NCBI GenBank assembly: GCA_902795255.1
Contig: CADBKS010000058.1
Location: 2,293 to 26,398 of the forward strand
DNA length: 24,106 nucleotides
Origin: an uncultured Chloroflexota bacterium
Lineage (GTDB): Bacteria > Chloroflexota > Anaerolineae > Anaerolineales > Anaerolineaceae
Reading direction: 5' to 3'
A program made the translations under genes and the position numbers. Shown here one piece after another: positions 7,955 through 14,395 of the stretch (within the stretch, counting starts at the first letter, position 1; the number at the start of each line of letters is the position of its first letter). The notes below the pieces were generated by a model. That model was not told the origin of the DNA. It saw only the letters and a program-made list of their open reading frames with translations, and ran no database searches.

Positions 7955-8855
7955 AACATTTCATTCCGGGTTCATCTGTGTGGTGGGCCGTCCGAATGTC
8001 GGAAAATCAAGCCTGATCAACCTGCTGCTCGGGCAGAAGATCGCGGCCGTTTCACCGCGGCCGCAGACCACCCAGCGGGTCCAGCTCGGGATCCTCAGCG
8101 ATGACGACTCGCAGATGATCTTTATGGACACCCCGGGCATCCACAAGCCCCTCTCCAGACTGGGTGAGGCGATGAACGAGTCCGCCATCGGGACCATCTC
8201 CGATTCGGACTGCGTGCTCTGGATCGTGGACATTTCCGTAAAGCCGAATAAAGAGGACGAGACCGCGGCCGAACATATTCTCGCCGGAAGCCCGCAGGAA
8301 AAAGTCCTGATGGTGCTGAACAAATGCGACCTGGTCAAACCGAATCAGCTCGCGGAAAATGAGAATTTCTACAAAAAACTGATGCCGGAAGCCAAACGCA
8401 TGGCTGTTTCCTGCCGGTCCGGTGCCGGGATCCCGGAGCTGACCGCGGAGATGAAAGCCCGGCTGCCGGAAGGCCCCGCCTTCTACGATCCGGATCAGAT
8501 CACGGACCTTTATGAACGGGATATCGCATCCGACCTGATCCGCGAGTCCCTGCTGCGCAACCTGGATGACGAGATCCCGCACGCCATCGCTGTCCGAATC
8601 GACGATTACAAGGACCGGAGCGAAACGAACTCCTACATCAATGCGACGCTCCTGCTCGACCGCGAATCCCATAAAGGGATCGTCATCGGCAAGGGTGGTG
8701 AAATGATCAAAAAGATCGGGCAGGACGCCCGTCGCGAGATCGAAAAACTCACCGGCCGCAAGATCTTCCTCGAACTGCGCGTCAAAGTCATGAAAAACTG
8801 GCGCAACGACGAAAACCTTCTCCGCCAGCTGCGCCTGATCACAGAGGATAAATAG
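7944..8855 (+). CDS. era: GTPase Era
   Basis: 303 residues, the standard Era length. It is a GTPase that binds the 3' end of 16S rRNA and acts in small-subunit assembly at the cytoplasmic membrane face. The G domain shows G1 GRPNVGKS (15-22), the G2 region QTTQR (41-45), G3 DTPG (62-65), G4 NKCD (126-129) and G5 SCRSGAG (156-162). The C-terminal KH domain has the RNA-binding loop VIGKGGEMIKKIG (247-259). The ATG at 7944 follows AAGGAG with 5-bp spacing and overlaps the GIY-YIG stop by 11 bp. A 15-bp perfect hairpin follows the stop and probably ends the operon. Confidence 0.97.
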   Translation: MENKTFHSGFICVVGRPNVGKSSLINLLLGQKIAAVSPRPQTTQRVQLGILSDDDSQMIFMDTPGIHKPLSRLGEAMNESAIGTISDSDCVLWIVDISVKPNKEDETAAEHILAGSPQEKVLMVLNKCDLVKPNQLAENENFYKKLMPEAKRMAVSCRSGAGIPELTAEMKARLPEGPAFYDPDQITDLYERDIASDLIRESLLRNLDDEIPHAIAVRIDDYKDRSETNSYINATLLLDRESHKGIVIGKGGEMIKKIGQDARREIEKLTGRKIFLELRVKVMKNWRNDENLLRQLRLITEDK

Positions 8856-8862
8856 GATCCGG

Positions 8863-8899
8863 GCTGAGCGTATCCCGGCAGATTCGGGATACGCTCAGC
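8863..8899 (+). terminator. hairpin after era
   Basis: GCTGAGCGTATCCCG (8863-8877) pairs perfectly with CGGGATACGCTCAGC (8885-8899) around a 7-nt loop. No good T-run follows (ATCAATAGTTC), so it is either a weak intrinsic terminator or a 3'-end stabiliser. Confidence 0.6.
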
Positions 8900-9040
8900 A
8901 TCAATAGTTCAGATATTCACAAAGTTGGCGGATATCGGAACCAAAAACAGGATCTGACGTTAAAATAACAGAGCATTTATCATTGGCAGGGATCAGTGAT
9001 AAACAGTCTTTGTGAACAAAATCATAAAGGAAACATCCGA

Positions 9041-10546
9041 ATGAAAAAACTGTTTGTTCTTTGTCTCGTTATCAGTCTTGCACTGATGACTGCTGCGCTT
9101 TGCGGCGCAGTTGCCCAGGATTCCCCGAAGGCCGGCGGCAGCATCACCATCGCCATCTCCCAGGACCTGGATCAGAGCCTCGACCCGCATACCGCGACCT
9201 CCGCGGGCAAACGCGAGATCTTCTTCAACATCTTTGAAGGCCTCGTCAAAGCCGACCCGGAAGGGAACTTCCACCCCGCCCTTGCGGAAAGCTACGAGAT
9301 CTCCGAAGACGGTACGACTTTCACGTTCCATCTCCGCGAAGGCGTCCTTTTCCACAACGGCAGCAAACTGACCGCTGAAGACGTCGTCTACACCCTCGAC
9401 CGCTGCCGCGGCGCCGAAACCGGCACCCCGCTGCTGGCCGCCTACGCCTCCATCGCCTCCGTCACGGCACTCGATGACATGACCGTCGAAGTCAAACTCA
9501 GCGAACCGAACATCGAATATCTTGCTTACCTGAACACCGCCATCATCCCGCATGATTACGACGGTCAGGACACCTTCCCGATCGGCACCGGCCCCTTCAA
9601 ATTCGTGTCGCACGCCGTTCAGGAAAGCATCGTCCTCGAAAAGTTCGAAGACTACTGGGGCGAACCCGCCTACCTGGATCAGGTCACCTTCCGCATCATT
9701 GAAAACACCGACGCCCTCGTGATGGCCCTGCGCAGCGGCTCCATCGATATGAGCGTGCACCGTGTTTCCTCCGATGTCCAGGAGATCGGCAGTGGCTACC
9801 AGCTGCTCGAATCCCCTTCCAACATCGTCCAGGCCATGTACCTGAACAACGCCGTCAAACCGCTGGATGACGTCCGTGTCCGTCAGGCGCTGAACTACGC
9901 CGTGAATATCGAAGAAGTCATGATGTTCACCAACGACGGCCTCGGCACCCCGCTCGGCAGCAGCATTTACCCCGCGTTCGGCAAATACTTCATGCCCGAA
10001 CTGGCGGATGCCTATCCGTATGACCCCGCCAAAGCCAAAGAACTGCTGACGGAAGCCGGTTATCCCAACGGATTCACGCTCACCATCACCGTGCCTTCCA
10101 ACTACATCGTCCACGTCAACGCCGCGCAGGTCATCGCTGAAGAGCTCAAGGCCGTCGGCATCGATGCCCGCATCAACCTGGTCGAATGGGCGACCTGGCT
10201 GAGCGACGTTTATCAGGGACGGAACTTTGAAGCCACCGTCGTCGGCTTCGACGCCTCCTTCCTGACCGCCCGCGCCCTGCTGGAACGCTGGATCTCCACC
10301 AACGGCAAGAACATGATCAATTTCAGCAATGCCGAATACGACGAGACCCTGCAGGCCGCCTTCGCTGCCTCCGATGAGGAAACACAGACCCGACTTTACA
10401 AACAGGCCGAAAAGATCCTCTCCGATGAAGCCGCGAACGTCTACCTGATGGACCCGAACGAACTCACCGTCATCAGCGACAAGCTGGGCGGCTACGTCTC
10501 CTACCCCCTGTTTGTGATCGACCTCGCGAAGATCTATTACAAATAA
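9041..10546 (+). CDS. ABC transporter family-5 solute-binding protein (peptide/nickel type)
   Basis: 501 residues from ATG 9041. Upstream in-frame codons back to 8996 are rejected because AAAGGAAAC precedes 9041 and a classical signal peptide begins there. The Sec signal (about 1-26: MKK, hydrophobic core, then GAVA|Q) has an AxA cleavage site; ALC near 20-22 is a poor lipobox. The mature protein is a full SBP_bac_5: FNIFEGLVKADPEGNF, ALAESYEISEDGTTFTFHLR and FHNGSKLTAEDVVYTLDR near the N-terminus, then VRQALNYAVNIEEV and a YPYDPAKAKELLTEAGYP block. These proteins bind oligopeptides, dipeptides or metal chelates outside the membrane. No permease or ATPase genes adjoin it; a strong terminator follows directly, so it is transcribed alone or as the last gene. 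Ligand unknown. Confidence 0.9.
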   Translation: MKKLFVLCLVISLALMTAALCGAVAQDSPKAGGSITIAISQDLDQSLDPHTATSAGKREIFFNIFEGLVKADPEGNFHPALAESYEISEDGTTFTFHLREGVLFHNGSKLTAEDVVYTLDRCRGAETGTPLLAAYASIASVTALDDMTVEVKLSEPNIEYLAYLNTAIIPHDYDGQDTFPIGTGPFKFVSHAVQESIVLEKFEDYWGEPAYLDQVTFRIIENTDALVMALRSGSIDMSVHRVSSDVQEIGSGYQLLESPSNIVQAMYLNNAVKPLDDVRVRQALNYAVNIEEVMMFTNDGLGTPLGSSIYPAFGKYFMPELADAYPYDPAKAKELLTEAGYPNGFTLTITVPSNYIVHVNAAQVIAEELKAVGIDARINLVEWATWLSDVYQGRNFEATVVGFDASFLTARALLERWISTNGKNMINFSNAEYDETLQAAFAASDEETQTRLYKQAEKILSDEAANVYLMDPNELTVISDKLGGYVSYPLFVIDLAKIYYK

Positions 10547-10559
10547 GAGCCAAACAACC

Positions 10560-10587
10560 AAAAACGGCGCCTCCCGGCGCCGTTTTT
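10560..10587. terminator. strong bidirectional intrinsic terminator
   Basis: AAAAACGGCGCC (10560-10571) pairs perfectly with GGCGCCGTTTTT (10576-10587) around loop TCCC, giving a GC-rich stem with T-runs in both directions. It sits between the convergent solute-binding-protein gene and the PHP gene and can serve both. Confidence 0.95.
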
Positions 10588-10653
10588 GATTTTACGTCAG
10601 AGATTCTCCTGGAGTCTACGCCCGGTATTATCGGCCTCCGCTCCTTCTGTATC

Positions 10654-11628
10654 TCAGCGGCAGTAGAAGGGGGAGGTGAGGACGAGCTGGCGGGCGGGGT
10701 CGGAGAGGGCGTCGCCCCACAGTTCGAAGCGGAACCAGCCCGGCTCCGCGGTGAGGGTTGCATCGAAGCGGTCCCCGTCCATGCAGTCCGTACTGTAAAC
10801 GGTCCGTCCATTCATGACGGCCCGCAGCTCCCGGGGAATGATGCCGAACTCCGCCCATGCCTGCTGCCGGTCCGTGCGGTCCAGGGTCAGGTCGAAACGG
10901 AACGGGCCGGGCTGGAGCGTATCGCCCATGGTGAAGCTCCCGCCATCCTGACGGACCGTGAGATCCATCCGCGGACCGCAGGAAAGGTAGGTCCGTCCGC
11001 CGCGGATGGCGGCCCGGACGGTTTTCGGGGAAACGATGCCGTCCTCCAGGCCCAGCCAGGTGGCGGCGGCATGTTTTTTCTCCTTTTCCCAATGCCAGTC
11101 CCGGCCCTCGGTGACCGCGATGCGGTACCCGCGGTTCAGCAGGTCCGTCCACATCGCGAGCGCGAGCGGGGTCTCGAAACGGCGGGTCGGGTTTTCCTTG
11201 GACCAGACCTCGATATAGTCCACCAGGTTCCAGTCCCGGACGTTATAATCGAAATGGCACCCGGTACAGAGCGGGCTGCCGACTTCAAAGGGATGGGCAA
11301 TGCCGATGACGCCGTCAGCCGCGCGGATCTCCCGGAAATAACAGTCGATCGTGTCGGGCTCCGCCCGGCGCCAGTCCACAAAGCGTTCCGGATAAAGAAC
11401 GAGGATATGGCCGAAAAAAGTCGTCCATTCGATCCCGCGGATGACCGGGATCCCGTTCACCACCGGCACTTCCGGAAGGCCGTCGAACCCGGACATCGTG
11501 TTGTGGTCCGTCAGCGCGATCCCTTCGTATCCGTAAGCCTTCGCGGCAGCCGTCAGCTGTTCCAGCGTGAAGCGCCCGTCGCTGTGGAGGGTATGCGTGT
11601 GCATCTCAAAAGGCCTGTATACGATCAT
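10654..11628 (-). CDS. PHP-superfamily metallohydrolase (CehA/McbA-like), catalytic part
   Basis: 324 residues from ATG 11628. In-frame codons continue upstream to 11685, but GAGGAG lies just before 11628 and the PHP fold begins immediately. PHP metal-binding motifs are all present: MHTHTLHSDG (H10, H12), ALTDHNT (D41, H42), RGIEWTTFFGH (E67, H74), GIAHPFE (H112) and GRDWHWE late in the domain. The residual C-terminus (about 230-324) is beta-rich and may be a small accessory sandwich. The family hydrolyses phosphoesters using two or three metal ions; substrate unknown. The start overlaps the preceding gene's stop by 23 bp, so translation is probably coupled. Together the two products equal about 487 residues, a size I expect for single-chain relatives. 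Confidence 0.82.
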   Translation of the reverse strand: MIVYRPFEMHTHTLHSDGRFTLEQLTAAAKAYGYEGIALTDHNTMSGFDGLPEVPVVNGIPVIRGIEWTTFFGHILVLYPERFVDWRRAEPDTIDCYFREIRAADGVIGIAHPFEVGSPLCTGCHFDYNVRDWNLVDYIEVWSKENPTRRFETPLALAMWTDLLNRGYRIAVTEGRDWHWEKEKKHAAATWLGLEDGIVSPKTVRAAIRGGRTYLSCGPRMDLTVRQDGGSFTMGDTLQPGPFRFDLTLDRTDRQQAWAEFGIIPRELRAVMNGRTVYSTDCMDGDRFDATLTAEPGWFRFELWGDALSDPARQLVLTSPFYCR

Positions 11629-12097
11629 GGATCTCCTCACCTTCATCCGCACCGTAAACCCGCAGGCTGTACCGTACGGTCTCATCCACCACCGCGTGGC
11701 AGTTCAACACACAGCGCCACATGCCCGCACAGGCCGCGTGCCGGACGAACCCCGGCGAAGCGTACGATGCGGAAATGATGTGATCCTGCACCGGTGAATG
11801 GCGGTGGGCGCAGCCGATATACGTCTCCCCGAAGTCCAGTGAAAGCATGATAAAGTTGACCACCGGCATATAATCCTGCCACCTGCCCCAAACGGGACGG
11901 GCCGCTTCCGGGATAAAGCGCTCAATGGCCGCCTCCACTGCCTCCCTTGCCTGAAGCTGATCAGCGACGATCTTCGGCTCATATTCGGTGCAGAAAAGCA
12001 GCGCCGCAAAATCCCGCGGCACAACCAGCGGAACATCCACATTGGTCTTCGACTCCGCCGGCGTCAGAATAAAGGTCTTTTCAAACAGTTTGATCAT
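11606..12097 (-). CDS. N-terminal accessory domain of the PHP hydrolase, as a separate gene
   Basis: 163 residues, no signal peptide and no membrane segment. It starts FEKTFILTPAESKTNVDVPLVVPRDF and ends with the strand-rich segment YASPGFVRHAACAGMW...LNCHAVVDETVRYSLRVYG. This resembles the beta-sandwich that precedes the PHP domain in longer CehA/McbA-like proteins, so it probably pairs with the product of the overlapping downstream gene. The ATG at 12097 is the first possible start after an in-frame TGA; its own ribosome site (GGGAAG) is weak and distant. Its A is shared with the stop codon of a 21-codon upstream ORF with an excellent Shine-Dalgarno (TAATG arrangement), suggesting coupled initiation. 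Identity by resemblance only. Confidence 0.65.
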   Translation of the reverse strand: MIKLFEKTFILTPAESKTNVDVPLVVPRDFAALLFCTEYEPKIVADQLQAREAVEAAIERFIPEAARPVWGRWQDYMPVVNFIMLSLDFGETYIGCAHRHSPVQDHIISASYASPGFVRHAACAGMWRCVLNCHAVVDETVRYSLRVYGADEGEEIHDRIQAF

Positions 12098-12162
12098 TAT
12101 CGTATCGGCTTCCCGCTCCCCGGAATTTCAAACGCTCCGCAAAAACTCACCCTGGTATACAT
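12097..12162 (-). CDS. 21-codon ORF / putative leader peptide coupled to the PHP gene pair
   Basis: ATG 12162 is preceded by AGGAGGTG (ending 4 bp or less from the ATG), the best ribosome site in this region. The encoded peptide is MYTRVSFCGAFEIPGSGKPIR, stopping at TAA whose last base is the A of the next gene's ATG. The frame of the next gene is closed by a TGA upstream, so this is not simply its 5' extension. No amino-acid bias typical of attenuation leaders is seen. Its plausible job is to deliver ribosomes to the poorly equipped start at 12097; it may also be a functional small protein. Not recognised. Confidence 0.5.
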   Translation of the reverse strand: MYTRVSFCGAFEIPGSGKPIR

Positions 12163-12194
12163 GGCACCTCCTATTGAGAGCTATCCCCCATCTC

Positions 12195-12220
12195 AGATCC
12201 GACGCGAAGCGTCACCGATT
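12195..12220. repeat. 26-bp dispersed repeat, copy 2
   Basis: Exact match to 6020-6045, again intergenic and including the GACGCGAAGCGTC mini-hairpin. Flanking sequence differs from copy 1. Confidence 0.85.
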
Positions 12221-12232
12221 CTTCTCACTACT

Positions 12233-12337
12233 AAGAGAGCTCTCTTTGTTGTGTTCGTAACAATCGGAAGTGAGGAACCTGATCCGAAATGGGTGGGTGC
12301 ACCCACACCCATTTAGATGCGGAGCAGGGGCTGCTCC
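12233..12337. other. cluster of palindromes in the gap between the PHP pair and ABC genes
   Basis: In the roughly 300 bp between the leader ORF and the ABC gene no gene is evident. It holds a 14-bp palindrome AAGAGAGCTCTCTT (12233-12246), a 14-bp palindrome GTGGGTGCACCCAC (12293-12306) nested in AATGGGTG/CACCCATT arms (12288-12313), and a GGAGCAG-GGG-CTGCTCC hairpin (12321-12337) followed on the + strand by TCCGGTTTTAATTT. They may be transcript-end structures or operator sites; which is not decided by the sequence. Confidence 0.5.
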
Positions 12338-12409
12338 TCCGGTTTTAATTTGCCTGAGACGACAGATTTTTTGTTCCCGTCTCTTATTGAGACACACCCG
12401 CAAATTATC

Positions 12410-12465
12410 TGAACTCTGAACTCTAAAAAAACTTCACACTTCACCCTTCAAACTTCACACTTCTA
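12410..12465. repeat. two heptanucleotide arrays at the end of the ABC gene
   Basis: TGAACTC occurs twice in tandem (12410-12423). After seven bases a second array has period 7: ACTTCAC, ACTTCAC, CCTTCAA, ACTTCAC, ACTTCTA (12431-12465). The second array runs into the - strand stop codon of the ABC gene (12463-12465). Confidence 0.85.
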
Positions 12466-14277
12466 CGTAGCGCTTCCTTCAAACTGCGTCATATAGAGTT
12501 TATGATAGGTGCCGCCCTTCGCGAGCAGTTCCTCGTGGTTCCCGGTCTCGATGATATGGCCCTGCTCCATCACCACGATCAGGTCCGCATCGCGGATCGT
12601 GGAGAGGCGGTGGGCGATGATCAGGCTCGTCCGATCGCGCATCAACTCCACCATCGCGTTCTGGATGTGCTGTTCGGTACGCGTATCCACCGAGGAGGTC
12701 GCCTCATCCAGGATCAGGATATCCGGATAGCTCAGGAAAGCCCGGCCGATGGTGAGCAGTTGGCGCTGCCCCTGGGAAAGGTTGGCGCCCGCACCGGTCA
12801 GGACGGTGTCATAACCGTCCGGCAGGACCGCGACGACCTTGTCGCAGTTGGAGATCTCGGCGGCCTCGATCATCCGCTTGTCGGAGATCGACGGATCCGC
12901 GTACTTGAGATTATTTCGGACTGTATCGGTAAACAGGACAGTGTCCTGCAGGACGATCCCGACCGCGTCACGCAGCACATCGCTTGAGATCTCACGGATA
13001 TCCACACCGTCGACCGTGATGCTGCCGCTGTCGATATCATAAAAGCGCATCAGCAGGTTGACGATCGTCGTCTTCCCGGATCCGGTAGACCCCACCAGTG
13101 CGATCTTTTTCCCGGCTTCGACCTTCAGGTTGAAATCATAAATGACCTGCTTGCCCGGGACATAGCTGAAATCAACGTGGTTGAATTCGATCACGCCCTT
13201 CGTGACTTTGAAATCACGGCTGCCGCTTTTATCCTCGCTCTGTGCATCCATGATGTCAAAGATCCGCTCCGCACCGGCCACAGCCGTCTGGATCTGACCG
13301 TAGAGCTGGGCCAGTTCATTGATCGGACGGGAAAACTGTTTGGAGTAGATGATGAAAGCCGAGATCACCCCGACGGAGATCATTCCCTTCAGGGCGAACC
13401 AGGCGCCGAAAGCCGCCACGATCACGAAAGACAGATTGTTGATCATATTCATCATCGGCCCCATGGCGTTGCCGATGATATCGGCGATGATGCCCGTCTT
13501 CGTCAGTTCGTCGCTGGCCGCGTTGAACTCCGTGATGACCTGTTCCTGAAGGTTATAGGCCGTGACCGTCTTGCAGGCGGAGACCTTCTCCTCCACGATG
13601 CCGTTGAGTTTCCCCAGCAGCGACTGGCGTTTGAGATAATATTTCCGCATCAGGGAGGACATGACCCGCGTCACCAGGACCGAAAGCACAACGGTCAGGC
13701 AGGTCAGCAGCGTCAGCGGAATGCTGTAGCGCAGCATCATGACGACCGTTCCGATCAGTGTCAGCACCCCGGAAAAGAGCGAGGACAGGCTGGAGGAGAT
13801 CACATTGGAGACATTTTCCGCGTCATTGGTCATCCGGCTCATGATATCGCCGTGGGAATGGCTGTCCAGATAGGGGATCGGCAGGGAGATCACCTTGCCG
13901 AAAAGCTCACCGCGCAGCCGGCGGATCACCCGCTGGGAAAGCCGCGCGGAGAAAAAGCCCTGCAGCAATGTCGCCACGCCGTTGATGACATAGACCAGAA
14001 GCATCATCCCGAGAATGCGCGGGATCTCATCAAAAGAGCCGCTGACCAGCCCGTCGATCGCGCGGGACTGCAGACTCGGCGCGATCACACTGGCGATCAC
14101 CGCCAGCACCACCGCCCCGGCCAGCAGCAGCACATATTTCATTTCCGGACGGAAATAAGCCGCCAGGCGGGCAAGTGACTTTTTCGTGTCTTTCGGTTTT
14201 TCGACCGGTGCACCCATATTGCGGCCCCCGCGTCCGAAACCCTGCTGGACTGTAGAGGATCTGACCTGTCCGTTCAT
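12463..14277 (-). CDS. ABC exporter subunit with consensus catalytic site (TM288/LmrD-like)
   Basis: 604 residues: a Gly/Arg-rich N-terminal tail (1-35), a six-helix type IV ABC exporter membrane domain (about 45-325) and a nucleotide-binding domain (about 355-600). Walker A is GSTGSGKT (397-403 region), Walker B ILILDEATS with catalytic E525, and the switch is IIAHR with H556. The signature is LSQGQ (500-504) rather than LSGGQ. This combination is typical of the consensus-site partner in heterodimeric exporters: its own Walker B and His are intact, but its signature serves the partner's degenerate site. It probably pairs with the overlapping upstream gene product to export lipids, peptides or drugs from the cytoplasmic side; substrate unknown. 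The ATG overlaps the original stop of the partner's tail (ATGA). Confidence 0.93.
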   Translation of the reverse strand: MNGQVRSSTVQQGFGRGGRNMGAPVEKPKDTKKSLARLAAYFRPEMKYVLLLAGAVVLAVIASVIAPSLQSRAIDGLVSGSFDEIPRILGMMLLVYVINGVATLLQGFFSARLSQRVIRRLRGELFGKVISLPIPYLDSHSHGDIMSRMTNDAENVSNVISSSLSSLFSGVLTLIGTVVMMLRYSIPLTLLTCLTVVLSVLVTRVMSSLMRKYYLKRQSLLGKLNGIVEEKVSACKTVTAYNLQEQVITEFNAASDELTKTGIIADIIGNAMGPMMNMINNLSFVIVAAFGAWFALKGMISVGVISAFIIYSKQFSRPINELAQLYGQIQTAVAGAERIFDIMDAQSEDKSGSRDFKVTKGVIEFNHVDFSYVPGKQVIYDFNLKVEAGKKIALVGSTGSGKTTIVNLLMRFYDIDSGSITVDGVDIREISSDVLRDAVGIVLQDTVLFTDTVRNNLKYADPSISDKRMIEAAEISNCDKVVAVLPDGYDTVLTGAGANLSQGQRQLLTIGRAFLSYPDILILDEATSSVDTRTEQHIQNAMVELMRDRTSLIIAHRLSTIRDADLIVVMEQGHIIETGNHEELLAKGGTYHKLYMTQFEGSAT

Positions 14278-14395
14278 CTTTCATCCTCCTCTTTGAGCTG
14301 GGAATCATAGATATCCCGATAGATCGGGCTGGACTGCATCAGCTCCGCATGTGTCCCGCACGCGGCGATCGTCCCGCCGTCCAGGACCACGATCC
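14274..14395 (-). pseudogene. out-of-frame C-terminal tail of the degenerate-site ABC subunit
   Basis: Read from 14393, this stretch encodes IVVLDGGTIAACGTHAEL followed by MQSSPIYRDIYDSQLKEEDER and a TGA at 14274-14276. This is the canonical last part of an ABC exporter nucleotide-binding domain, and the TGA overlaps the partner gene's ATG as ATGA. Both facts show that it was the original 3' end of the preceding gene, now separated by a frame change. Confidence 0.85.

Noticed and set aside
8938..8966. Promoter for the solute-binding protein (TAAAAT at 8961-8966)
   Set aside because: No recognisable -35 element 16-18 bp upstream; the -10 match alone is too weak in an AT-rich stretch.
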